64,000 nucleotides of DNA from Laccaria trichodermophora. Taxonomy: Eukaryota > Basidiomycota > Agaricomycetes > Agaricales > Hydnangiaceae. The stretch lies in NCBI GenBank assembly GCA_018417955.1, contig JACTVC010000009.1:1364001-1428000 (forward strand). The letters are read 5' to 3'. The position numbers and the translations under genes are program-made. Shown here piece after piece: positions 47,246-58,921 of this stretch. The notes beneath the pieces are model-generated. The model saw nothing but the letters and a program-made list of their open reading frames with translations. It was not told the DNA's origin and searched no databases. Within the stretch, counting starts at the first letter, position 1, and each line of letters begins with the position of its first letter.

Positions 47246-47500
47246 GGTCGTCGATGCGGCAGTAGGTTGGCTGTATTGTAACGAAGGTTGTTTATGTTCT
47301 AGATGGATGTTGAGTTCAACTGACGTGGCAAGTGGATGGTGCCGGTTTTCTACAGAAAACGTAAATCGGCTGATATTGAAGAATTTTCTGGTTTCCGAAT
47401 AAGTCTTTCAAAATCAGCTAACTTTATTTTCCAGGTTTCTCACTTGTCGGCCACCAGCTCAACACCACACGCAATTTTCCCCCTCTCAAAGTCCCCTCTG
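47246..47500. promoter_or_regulatory. Shared divergent promoter region
   Basis: The 255 bp between two divergently transcribed, spliced genes of the KDZ element. No TATA box or other element can be assigned with confidence; the call rests on gene arrangement alone. Confidence 0.4.
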
Positions 47501-48619
47501 ATGATGAACGGTGATTCTCTCCCCTCATCGAATTTCGTGACAACTGAGTTGTTCGATTATAGGACCACCCCCTCCAATTAACTACGCCACCCGCCCGAAA
47601 CGTGGCAAACAAATAGCTGCTGCAAGCTTGACCATGAACGGTGATTCTCTCCCCTCAATGAATTTCGTGATAACTGAGTCTTTCAATTACAGGACCACCG
47701 CCTCCAATCAACTACGCCACCCGCCCGAAACGTGGCCAACAAGAAGCTGCTGCAAGCTTGACCCCGCCGCGTCTCGTTTTGACCAATGACGATGTGCTTT
47801 CGCCGAACGAACTACTGGGATTGGCCGACCTCTCCCTCGAAAATTCTCAACAAAAGCCTGCTGCAAGTTTGACCCCGCCGCGTCGTGTTTTGACTAACGG
47901 CGCCGTGCTTTCGCCCTCCACTGCTGCATCCCCCATGTTCCGCCCAGGGCAGGTGAAGGTCTATAGCTTTCACCCGGGCTATCCACACATCAGTTACCCG
48001 GAGGCTGATCAACCAGACGGACGGGCTGACGTCTCCGTCAAAAAATCTCAACAAGATGGTCGAGGTGACGTATCCGTCGAAAAATCTCAACAAGATGGTC
48101 GAGGTGACGTCTCCGTCGAAAAATCTAAAAACGATGGTCGAGGTGATGTTCAGCAGGACGGTTTGGTTGAAATTCGTTCATTTCCATATCAGCAATACAG
48201 GTTAGACGATTTTGGCACCACCACCGTTGCACGTTTGTCTAATTCTTTGTTGAACCATACAGCCTCCCTGGTTCTCGCGGTGGCCTGCCGACGCTTCAAA
48301 CTCCTCATTCCTCGCCTCGCAAGCAGTCGTCTAGGGCCAAATTTTACTCGGTTGTTGTCGGAAGACAATGTGGAGTGTTTGAAAGCTGGTAAGTCGTCGA
48401 CTATGACTCCGACAACCATATTATCTCATATCCTTTTAATCTAGGGCATATGTTAGTGCGTTGACCACCGGTATTTCCGGAAATTCTCACTGTAGCTTCA
48501 ACACTCGTGAGGCGGCCCTCCAGAATTATTTTGAGGCTAAGAGGTTGGGTTTGGTCAAAGTTTCCAGGTTGCCAGGTGACGAACACATTTTTGGACCCAT
48601 TTCTCAGGCGGTGTTGTAG
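47501..48619 (+). CDS. RNase H1/viroplasmin-like domain protein, 298 aa
   Basis: Five exons: 47501-47510, 47563-47640, 47693-48200, 48263-48388 and 48445-48619, 897 nt in phase. The C-terminus reads KFYSVVVGRQCGVFESW (exon 4), then YVSALTTGISGNSHCSFNTR and EAALQNYFEAKRLGLVKV (exon 5). This fits the small RNase H1 N-terminal / viroplasmin domain (YxVxxGRxxGVFxSW, then VxGxSGxxxxxFxTxxEA), which binds RNA-DNA hybrids or dsRNA in characterised proteins. The catalytic RNase H domain is absent. The N-terminal 200 residues are disordered and built from nested tandem repeats: a 130-bp unit containing an intron plus exon (47504-47633 and 47634-47763), a SLTPPRxVLTN repeat, and four copies of DGRGDVSVEKSQQ. 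A role with the transposase is inferred only from position. Confidence 0.75.
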
Positions 48620-49735
48620 TTATCTCGTAGACGCTTTTGAATGGCTGTAGCGTTGTTGTTCCGTTGAAGCTCTCGTTGAATACCATGCCGTTTTCTCAAC
48701 AATAGACCTCATCGCTATTAAGTGACTGTGGGTGGACTAAATGTTCAGTAGACACTGCGATGGAGGCTTTTAAATAGTCTCACTGATAGACCTCAACGCG
48801 ATTAGACGCGATTAGGTGACTGAGGGCAGACTAAATGTTCAGTAGACACTGTGAGTTGCAAGCTGTTGCAAGTGTGAAGTCTTAAGATGGTACCGACTGA
48901 ATCCATACATGAGCGCAGGCCGTTCGCAAAAAAATCATTGGGTGTATTGTTCTGTAAGTTGTTATAGTACTTACTATCTTACTCGAAGTTCAAGCAACCG
49001 CCAATCACAAACGTCACATACAGCCTGAGCTATCGTGGTAGTTACATGTTCAACTTAAAGAATTTGAAGACTAGTACGTCAATGGGTTTAGGAATAGGTT
49101 CAAGTACAGATGCTGTTTATACTAGTAGCTTCTAATTGAAAGAGGAGTTCAATCCGTGTCAAGTCCGAGTCTGCTGCTGCCCGTGCGTCTTAGTACAATC
49201 TTAGTACTAAGTAGTCTACTTGTTGCACATAAATCTCGAGAACCTAAGAAAAAAAAAACCGTGTCAAGCTGGACACAGTCAAAGGCACTGGCATGCAGAC
49301 TGTACGACTCGGACTCGGAAGTTGACTGAGTCCTGAAAGGCTGAAACTTGAAATCCGGCTGCTAGATGAGCAAAGTTAAGTCAGGAGTAGACTACTTACT
49401 CTATCTTACTTTAAAATGTATCCTTAAGAGACTCGTAGGAGAAACGCGAGATAGGTATTTCTCTCTTTGAATTATCTATGTAACTATCTGCCTTACATTG
49501 GCCTTACAGACGATTTGCCCAACGAAGCTGATCTAAGGGAGATCACGAGTTGCCAAATTGGGCGCTTCGTTGACTCCTCTTCATTCCTGCCTTAGCGATT
49601 TCATTCACTCAGTGCCATCACCAGTGCGTATTTGTTTTTTCTCATTCTTTGCCGTGACGATATCAATACTCATTCCTTTTGTTATCATAAGATGTCTGCA
49701 CAGTCTTGGCTCTCGACTGCCAGCACACAAGGCGT
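48620..49735. other. Spacer inside the KDZ element
   Basis: No gene is supported. Two imperfect copies of an 80-bp segment with GACTAAATGTTCAGTAGACACTG lie side by side (48700-48780 and 48785-48860). The transposase gene follows; an extra 5' exon within 49560-49730 cannot be excluded. Confidence 0.5.
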
Positions 49736-52700
49736 ATGTCCAAGCGCAAAGATAAGGACGACCCCAGTGCCCATCCTCCGATATCCACAAAGCGTCTTCG
49801 ACCCGCCCCTGGCTTCCGTGTTGCTCGTAACAGAGACTCAGAGCCTCAAGACGCCACATCGTCCAGCTCGTTAACGACAACGGGTGGCCCTACACATGCT
49901 GGGGAATACTCAAATTCCAAACCCGAGACTCCTGCGGACCCTCTTCCCCGACTTCCTGGTTTCCGCCCCGCCCGCGTCAGAGAGCCCCAAAGCGCTGACC
50001 CTTCAACTTTAACGAACGAAGGTCGTTACTCGAGTACAGAGCCTCAGTCTTCTGTGAAGCAACAGCGGCTTCGTCCTGGCTTCCGCGCGGCTCGTTCTCG
50101 AGAGCATGAAAACACCACTCCCAGCACATCATCTTTACCAACAAATTCACGCATCACCTCCCTCGCACTTGGTGCTAACGGACGCCTGAAAGGAAAGCAC
50201 AAAGATCGGAGTCATAACACATCAGTCGCCAACCCAACCTCCGTAGCCACGACTTCCGCTGATGATGCAACGTTTCCTGACTATGAGGCCGACTCCATCC
50301 CCTCTTCCCACCTCTCTGGTAATCCTACGCCTCCCGCTGAAACAAAGCGTAAACGAAAGAGAACGTGTAATGCACAGGTATGTAGATGTCGAACTTCGTT
50401 CAAGTCTCAAACTAACAATCTCTATTTTGAAGTCCAAACTCCTCGAGTGGCTCTCATTTCGGGACGTTACGCTTGACGAGATCTTGCGTCACGATGGTCT
50501 CGGAGACTTTCTTGGGCATCAATTTTGCATGGAGTGTAATGAGGAGATGGGGATCTTCAAGTGCAAGGACTGTTCAAGCGGATGCTACCTTCGCTGTCAG
50601 TTTTGCATTGTCAAGGCTCACCGGGAGACACCGTTGCACCGAATTGAAGTAAGCAAGCTTTCATATGATGGAAAACCACAGAAATTAAACACATCCTGCC
50701 TTCAGAAATGGACTGGCGAGTTCTTTGACAAAACGTGCCTCAAGGATCTCGGATTACGCGTTCAACTCGGGCACGGTGGGGGCGTTTGTCCTTGCCCATC
50801 ACCCGGCCCACCAGACTTCAGGGTTTTTGACATGTCTGGAATTCACATCGTCAATATCGACTACTGCGACTGTCCAAACGACAATGTACCCGACCGAAAA
50901 ACTCAACTTCTACGACAAGGCTGGTTTCCAGCGACTTTCTCGCGGCCCAAAACAGTGTTCACGTTCGATTGCCTCGATACGTTCCACGAACATACCCTGC
51001 AAGGGAAGGGTAACCTTTATGATTTCTACCATCTTCTAGTACGCAAAACAGATAATGCTAATTTGTTCAACTCATTCGTAAGTCTTTACTTATTACATTT
51101 GTCATTATACTGTAGTAAACAACAACCCTCTACAGTATCGATATAAGGAGATCCATCGGGTCTTTCGCATATGGCGGAACCTCATGGCCCTCAAACGTGC
51201 TGGCCGTGGGCACGATCCTGCCGGTGTAGACAGCACCTCGCCTGGTAGTTTGACTGTTGAGTGCCCTGCATGCCCCCACCCTGGCCGAAACCTGCCCGAA
51301 AAATGGCGAGAGGCTGGCCCTCTCATGTAAGTTTCATTATCTTATTTTGTTCATCATACGTTTTAATGACTGGTAATAAGGTTTCTATATATATTATACA
51401 TCTCGGTCGACGCGAATTTCAAGCTCAAAAGGAAAGATCGTGGTCTCAAGGATGTCGAGCTGATGCCGGGTTGGGGACCCTTCGTCGAAGAGTTGGCATA
51501 TCAAGCCTTTATAGCAGATTATGTTGATCAGCCCGAGGTAAGTTTTTGAACTTATTAGTCCTTTCTCGTTGACTGAATAACTCTCATAGATCAACACGTG
51601 TGAGTCTGAGCATGATGCTATTGTCCGCGCGCAGACACGCTGTACACCTGGTTATGCTGTCTCGGGCACCGCTATTGTCATTTGCTCGAGGCATGCACTT
51701 ATACGAAGAAACGGGGCAGGTGACCTGCAGAAGGGCGAGAAGTACGTATTCCCAGTAGTAAAAAAGGATCCCGCTAATTTCTTTGGGGATAGATATTGTA
51801 ACGTTGATTTCATCATTTTCGCCGCACTTGTCGGCGTCATGTTACCCTGGATTTTCATCACATACGACATCGGCTGCCAATGGTCGAAGAACTTCCGAAG
51901 TCGTATGTCCGAATTCCCAGAGCACATGAGGCTTCCGCCAAGCACGAAGGTCGAAGTTGCTGTACCCAGCTGGCACATCACCAGCCATGGAAAGAGGTGC
52001 CGAAAGGACTTTTGCTTGGGCTATACGAAGGGCGCTGGTAGGACGTGCGGCGAGGAGGTCGAAATCACGTGGTCAAGCACGAATTCTCTTGCCCCGAGCG
52101 TGCGAGAGATGGCACCTGGGGCTCGCCATGATACATTGAACGATCAATGGAATGGCTGGAATTTTCGCAAGATCGTCAGCTTCCGTAAGTTCAGCTCACC
52201 TTTCTCTTATTTGTTTCTTTGTTTTCTGACATCTTTCCGGTCATTCCAGGTACACTATTTGCGAAACGTTTTAAAGAAGCAGCTCTCATGAGTAAGAAAC
52301 AGAAGGAGATATTTGAAAAGTTTTCGTCAACATTCCCCCCTGAGACCGTTGTCAAATGGGAACAAATGGTCGTCTGCTGGGAAGATGATCCGAAGGCTCC
52401 GAACCCTTACGACGAACCTGAGGCCAGTAAGTACTGCTGCTAATAATAAACCTTGACAACATTCTAATAAAGTTCTAGCAACCACTCTCCAGGACGTGCG
52501 GCTTCAATTGACGCAAAAGGAGACGCTTGAACTTGCATCTGGTCGTAAGCCGAAGCACAAAGTTACTATGATGGGTTATTTCTCGATGGGCTTTGATATT
52601 GAAGATCAGCAGTGAGTACTTCGACAAAATTTGCTTCTCTATGATCTAATGTATTTTAGGTTTGTCCTAAAAGCGGAAATCTCACAATTGAAGGGGAAGA

Positions 52701-53791
52701 AGACCAGCAAACAGCTCGCCGATCTCGAGGAGAAGAAGAGCACCCTCATCCGACATATCCAAATTTGGAGACCGATTCAACTTGCTTACACCCCTCACGT
52801 CGCCACCCTACTCCCTTCACTACACACGGTTGATGATGTGGGGATCCACTATGCAAACCCAGAGTCGACGACACTTTTTTTCCCTTCGTTGCTTCCACCT
52901 GAGATACGTCGACTTCCTGAGTTAAAGGAAGTATGTGATGCTGAGCGAAGTTTACGGGAACCACAAGCTTATGATGCCCTCGCTGACGTCCGTCGACTAC
53001 GTCGCATCATCCAAGGCTTGTGGCAGTTCAAGAAACTTAATGTTTCCGGAACGGGAAATCGCCCAAACACGCGGATGTTAGGCATGTACAGCCGAATCGA
53101 GTATAAGTTGCAACGTGCAGCTAATAGGTATCGTGTTGCATATACCGCATTATTAGCTCTGGACCCCGACGGTGCATGGAAAGACCGCCTTAAGGAGCTG
53201 AGGCCCACAGATCTTCGGGGTCCTGGCAGAGATCCTGACAACCTGGAAGACGCGAAGACATCTAATGGTCGATTTGTTCCATCGTGGATCTGGCTCGTCC
53301 CACGCCCACCTCACGAGAAGGGAGACAATCAGACGGAAGACGAGTTCAACGACAGTATGCGTGCGGAATGGGCGCAAACAAGAGCACGTATGTCTCGTTG
53401 GGGTGAGGAGCTTTTGATTCTTCAAGAGGAGATGCGGAGAGTGCTGGCGTTCTTTGAATGGAAGGCTTTATGGTGGTTAGAACAAGGTAATCGAAGACAA
53501 GGTCTCGAGCCATCAGTCCATATTGGTATCGTCGCGTATGCCCATAAGCAAGCCGCTATTTGCTCACGTATGGCTGCTCGATGTGCCGCATACTGGTTAC
53601 CGGTGATGAAGCATTACAGTATCATTCCGACTTGGGCTGAAAGGTACAAACACAAACCAGGGACTCCCCTGGCTGGTGATCCTTCTGAGTCTTCAGACTC
53701 AGACTCAGACTCTGAGCATGAGGTAGATGGCACAGACGACAAGTCAGATGTTGGTGAACCAAATGTAGATGATATTTTTGACTTGGATTAA
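49736..53791 (+). CDS. KDZ transposase with CxC2 domain, 1206 aa
   Basis: Nine exons: 49736-50377, 50433-51077, 51136-51326, 51381-51537, 51590-51741, 51793-52184, 52250-52426, 52479-52611 and 52660-53791. They total 3621 nt, all junctions are GT-AG and in phase, and there is no internal stop. The N-terminal 214 residues are disordered and Ser/Thr/Pro-rich. A CxC2 cysteine cluster begins in exon 2 (FCMEC, then CKDC, then CQFC and H). The KDZ catalytic core follows with SVDANFKLKRKDRG (first Asp), FITYDIGCQWSKN (second Asp), and GEEVEITWSSTNSLAPSVRE (Glu), then the family hallmark GARHDTLNDQWNGWNFRKI. A helical C-terminal region and an acidic Ser/Asp tail end at TAA. The reaction is cut-and-paste DNA transposition by a DDE-type nuclease. 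ATG 49736 was chosen because the frame upstream starts only with TTG. Confidence 0.9.
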
Positions 53792-53837
53792 AGGTGCTGT
53801 CAGTTAATTAGATATGATTAGATAATTATTTGCAATG

Positions 53838-55110
53838 AAAAGTAATGAAGAATCACAATGATATCGGCCTGGCAATTAATGATAATTGCAGTGATATTGC
53901 CCAGATATTTAATGAAATTTCCAATGATATCGCCCAGGTTTCTAATGAAAATCGCAATGATATCGGCCAGATAAATAATGAAAATCGCAATGATATTGGC
54001 CAAGTAAGGTAATGAAATTTCCAATGATATCGCCCAGGTTTCTAATGAAAGTCGCAATGATATTGGCCAAGTAGCTAATGAAATTGCCAATGATATCGCC
54101 CAGGTTTCTAATGAAAATCGCAATGATATCGGCCAGATAAATAATGAAAATCGCAATGATATTGGCCAAGTAAGGTAATGAAATTTCCAATGATATCGCC
54201 CAGGTTTCTAATGAAAGTCACAATGATATTGGCCAAGTAGCTAATGAAATTTCCAATGATATCGCCCAGGTTTCTAATGAAAATCGCAATGATATCGGCC
54301 AGATAAATAATGAAAATCGCAATGATATTGGCCAAGTAAGGTAATGAAGTTTCCAATGATATCGCCCAGGTTTCTAATGAAAGTCGCAATGATATTGGCC
54401 AAGTAGCTAATGAAATTGCCAATGATATCGCCCAGGTTTCTAATGAAAATCGCAATGATATCGGCCAGATAAATAATGAAAATCGCAATGATATTGGCCA
54501 AGTAAGGTAATGAAATTTCCAATGATATCGCCCAGGTTTCTAATGAAAGTCGCAATGATATTGGCCAAGTAGCTAATGAAATTGCCAATGATATCGCCCA
54601 GGTTTCTAATGAAAATCGCAATGATATCGGCCAGATAAATAATGAAAATCGCAATGATATTGGCCAAGTAGGTAATGAAATTTCCAATGATATTGCCCAG
54701 GTTTCTAATGAAAATCGCAATGATATTGGCCAAGTAGGTAATGAAATTTCCAATGATATCGCCCAGGTTTCTAATGAAAGTCGCAATGATATTGGCCAAG
54801 TAGCTAATGAAATTGCCAATGATATCGCCCAGGTTTCTAATGAAAATCGCAATGATATCGGCCAGATAAATAATGAAAATCGCAATGATATTGGCCAAGT
54901 AGGTAATGAAATTTCCAATGATATTGCCCAGGTTTCTAATGAAAATCGCAATGATATTGGCCAAGTAGGTAATGAAATTTCCAATGATATCGCCCAGGTT
55001 TCTAATGAAAATCACAATGATATTGGCCAAGTAGCTAATGAAATTGCCAATGATATCGCCAGGTTTCTAATGAAAATCACAATGATATCGGCCAGATAAC
55101 TAATGAAAAT
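53838..55110 (-). repeat. 33-bp minisatellite, right array (about 38 units)
   Basis: Inverted relative to 43268-44236, with the same three unit types and higher-order blocks of about 165-200 bp. Some units carry an extra base (AAGTAAGGTAATG against AAGTAGGTAATG), which breaks the open frame, so there is no coding constraint. Confidence 0.95.
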
Positions 55111-55120
55111 CGCATAATGA

Positions 55121-55222
55121 ATAGACATGGTAACTGGAATGATTCCTATCATAAAGACTGTGGACTTATACACAGGGAGCCCTAGGCAGTTACCTTATTT
55201 ATATGATAAAAGTGGTACCCAC
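55121..55222 (-). repeat. Right terminal inverted repeat of the KDZ element
   Basis: Complement of 43161-43262 with small differences. It ends GTGGTACCCAC at 55222 and directly abuts a chromovirus integrase sequence. Confidence 0.9.
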
Positions 55223-55227
55223 CAGTC

Positions 55228-56163
55228 TGCAGGTTCGGCCTCCCTGACAGCATCATCTCAGATCGGGATCCACGATGGACATCCGACTTTTGGAAGGGAG
55301 TTGCGCGGTTCCTCAAAACAAAGATGGCCCTTTCATCAGCGCATCACCCGCAACATGATGGCCAAACGGAAATACTTAACCGACTGCTAACGACGATGAT
55401 CAGGGCCTACGTGGCGGACGATCTCTCGGACTGGTCAGTCTGGCTCCACATACTAGAATTTGCTTACAATAATTCAATCCATGGCTCAACGGGCGCCTCT
55501 CCCAACTTTTTAATGTACGGGTTTCAACCCAAGTCACCACTGGATTTCTTGTTACCAAAGGAATCTCCCAGGGCTAAAACAGAAACTTACTCGCTGATTC
55601 CGGAGGCAAAGAATTTCTTGGAGACTTTGGCCATGCACAGGGATAGCGCAAGACGAGCCATAGCGAAAGCGCAGGATGAGCAAGCGTCGCAGTACAATAA
55701 AGGCCGTAAACCCGTACCTGACTTCAAGAAAGGAGACAGAGTGCTCGTTAATCCACATTCCCTCGATTGGATCGACTCCAAAGGCAGCGGCGTGAAACTG
55801 AAACAACGCTGGCTTGGCCCCTTCGAAATAACTCAGAGGATCAATCCCAAGGTTTTCCGCCTCCACATGAGCGATAAATATCCAGGATTCCCAGTATTCA
55901 ATATAGAACACCTAAAAAAATATGAGGAATCGGGACCGGAATGGGGCGAACGTACCAAAATGCCTGAGTCCCGCAGAATGCGAATTGCATCAGAAGAGTT
56001 CGAAGTCGAAGCCATCGTGGGGCACCGCCGCAAACGGAACGCACTGCAATTCTTGGTCCGATGGTCAGGCTACGGTCCGCAATTCGACACTTGGGAGCCA
56101 CAAAAGGGTCTGAAGAATGCTTCCATTGTACTCAACGAGTACAAGAGGAAACACAATCTATGA
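55228..56163 (+). pseudogene. Integrase C-terminal part with chromodomain
   Basis: In-frame coding begins at TGC 55228 (CRFGLPDSIISDRDPRW), so the second Asp of the DDE triad and the Glu (GQTEILNR) remain, while the zinc domain and first Asp are lost. GPFEITQRINPKVFRL gives the GPF motif. VEAIVGHRRKRNALQFLVRW and GYGPQFDTWEP form the chromodomain, ending at TGA 56161-56163. No internal stop was seen. It cannot be active because of the truncation. Confidence 0.9.
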
Positions 56164-56426
56164 CGATAACGTCGGACCCATAGCTATTCCACGGCTACAA
56201 GAGTGGAAAAGTATGCCCCAATTTCATTGCATCATTTTTAGATTATATTAGTCAGCGTACCTTTCCTTTTTCTTTTATTATCTTTCTTTCGTTATCTTTC
56301 CATCTAACCCTACCCTCCACGTCCCCTCATTCCACTGCTAGGAAAGACGAAGCGCTGGATTTCCCGCTTTAGTCGTCTGGCGGGATACTTGAGTCTTCCA
56401 CGGATTTCCGTTCTAGACCAAAGATC

Positions 56427-58913
56427 ATGGACTTTTTGCCTCTAGATGGCTCAGGCCTAGTGCCGCAGATCGACTTTCGGACGATAGGAGGAGATCTTTG
56501 GGTGGGTCTCAATGCCCCCTGCGACAGTATACCATCAGAGGCTCCTGCGTACGTAAATCATCAGAGTGATCAGCGAGTTGCGGATGACTTTAGAGCTAAA
56601 GGACCAACGGGCCTCTACCTGGAAATGGAATGGGCCTTGGACGCGGATTGGTACGATCCTGAAGCGAGTTGGCGTCCCTTCCTGCCGTTACCTTCAGGAG
56701 GGGCGGACGAGTGGTATTTTCAGTTGGATCAGCACACACTACCCGACCCCGAATCGTCGTCACCTCGCTACACCATAGCCCCCGAGCTGCTATCCGTTAT
56801 GGAGGACGACCTCCGGTTACTCGAGTCATGTGTCGTCGCCGTCGCCTCATCCTCTTTCTTTCCCACCAGAACTATCAGACCAGGTCGATACGATCTCGCC
56901 CAATTAAGAGGGCCTTTCGACTCTACTCATTCCTTGGAAGACTTTGGTGCGAACGCAAAACGACAGGCATTGGATCACTTAGGCTTCTTGGCTTGGTGGA
57001 CCCTTTCCACCTCCGGATGGGACCTCGACATCCCACAAGCAATAGTGGACAGCATTCTCGACTTCGACTTGGAAGAACGTCCCAAGCGTGGCGTCCTAAT
57101 TGACCTGGAAAGGGACTGGAGGCAGATAAGTATTCCTCACTTACTTCGGCATCGCGTACCCGTTTTCTACAGGTGGAACGACTCCCTACAGAACACTCAG
57201 CGTTTCCTATCGCTTTCCCCGACCATTCTTCAAGCCTTCGACGAACGACGACAAGCTACACCAGACGGGAAAGTCTTTGCGATCGACCTACCGGAGCACG
57301 CGAGTGATTTCGAGGTCATGAAAGATTACGATGAGTTTTTTCAACTTCGAGTTTTTCACAACAAGCCTTCACCAGAGCTCGAACTGAGGGAGGATTGGCA
57401 TTATGCCATCGTAGACTTTCAGGGATGGATGTACCGTCCTATCGACTTGACAACAGCCACGGAGCTTGCAAAACTTTTCGGCTCCCACATCGTCAGACGT
57501 GAAAACAGGATGTCCGTTATATTCCGACGATGGGAAGCCTTCAACTTCCAGGAGTCCGTTACGGAACCCGCAGGCCTCGCCAGTTCGATTCTCGGTAACG
57601 ACCTCATACGTGGAAACATCGAGATTCGCGAGATCCACAAGTCGTTCTTTGCACCAGTCCAGAACCAGAAGTTCGATTGGAATGGCTTCCCCGATTATGG
57701 AGCCTCAACCAAGCATGGTGCTGGACACTCGGATAGGCCGGTCAGCTGGGTCGAAGCAATGGGGGCTTCAGATCACACCTCCAGCCGGAGTAGTTCCTCT
57801 AGCCCCAGTCGGGGACGATCCCATACAAGAAACTCCAACAGGTCAAGCCCCTACCCCAGGCCCCGATCGTCATCTCCTTCGTTTTGAGCCACGTATCAAC
57901 GGAGACGCGACTCATCTCCAGAGACGTCCAGAGAGCAATTCGTTCGCCGACTTCGCGTACAAAGCAATATTTTAGGAACAGCATCCCTATGGCTATCACC
58001 AATCGAGGCCGCGTGGAATCCTGCGTTCCTCGACGAGGGCGTGGTCTTATTCCCAGACAACAGAACTCAGATCAGACTTCGATGTTGGGCCATAAGTGGA
58101 GCACACACGATCCGAATGCGACAAGTACTGGATTTTGCTATCAGCCGCGGAATGAGGCTCATCATTGCCATACCTTTCGACGCTATCCCCCGCTTCCAAC
58201 AGCACAAGAAGTCCAACATGTCCGAGCTTACGAAACGGACATACGACACCGGCTTCCAGGAAAGCCCACTAACATACAGTAAAGGAGGATCTGCCTTCAT
58301 GGATCAATACCTTGGGAAGTTGGCGGATATCCTTCGATGACCGCACGCGAGGGCAGCCATCGCTATGGGGGGGCTGACAAGCTGGATAGCACGCTTCTAC
58401 GGCGGGGCCCGCCTTGTTGAGGAATACATGAGCGGACCTTCGAGCCAAGTCACCGTCCATCACAGGGGAGGAGTGGCAGTTGCCCCCTTCAGAGACACGC
58501 CCGTATTTCATGATCAGCTTTCCAAGCAAGAAATCGAATTAGTCCATGGCTACATCCCCCTCGGAAGCCCCCACGAAGACAGATGGGCGTTTCCCACCAG
58601 CGAACTCCTGGAGGAATTCTCCAACCACTGGCGTGGGGAGTGGAACCAGGGATGTGAGCGGATAATGGGCAACATTGCGCGCTCGCTCGAATCAGGCGCT
58701 TTAGCACCCCTCACTCGGCGAGAATGGAGAGAATACCTGAGGAACAACAACAGAGGTGAACATGCCCCTACTCCCGGATCTGTGCCTCGGGAATCCGACT
58801 TCGAGTTGGTAGAAAATATGATCGACAGCGCGTTTCCAGTCAGATGGCATGGTCGACGCATCAAGGACATCTTCTTACCGGAGGACTTCGTAGTTCCATC
58901 AAGTGGAAACTAG
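56427..58913 (+). pseudogene. Extra ORF3 of the second chromovirus, two TGA codons
   Basis: Homologue of 35662-38204. A single frame runs from ATG 56427 to TAG 58911-58913 (829 codons including the stop), broken only by TGA at 57885-57887 and 58338-58340. The second replaces an Arg codon (CGG/CGA in the other copy's LADILRRP), so it is a CGA to TGA change. Blocks shared with the first copy are GPTGLYLEMEWALDADWYDP, DFQGW, an Arg/Ser-rich linker (SRSSSSSPSRGRSHTR), TKRTYDTGFQE, GKLADILR, GPSSQVTVHHRGG, NHWRGEWNQGCE and WHGRRIKDIFLP. No membrane segment or known enzymatic motif was recognised. Conservation at protein level between two diverged elements implies it was functional in their ancestors. 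Confidence 0.85.
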
Positions 58914-58921
58914 GGGGGCTT

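Larger units (their letters stand above)
43161..55222 (+). mobile_element. KDZ-type DNA transposon, 12.06 kb, apparently complete
   Basis: The inverted ends start GTGGGTACCAC (43161) and finish GTGGTACCCAC (55222) and match over about 100 bp with three or four differences. They are followed inward by inverted arrays of a 33-bp minisatellite. The interior carries a transposase of the Kyakuja-Dileera-Zisupton class and two accessory genes, all with open spliced frames. The two flanks belong to different broken transposons (hAT on the left, chromovirus integrase on the right) and show no 8-bp duplication, so the copy reached its present setting by rearrangement or its target site was later altered. 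Confidence 0.85.

Noticed and set aside
43161..55222. A TET/JBP dioxygenase gene inside the KDZ element
   Set aside because: This was looked for because some fungal KDZ elements carry one. No HxD...H-type dioxygenase motif was found in any of the three spliced genes.
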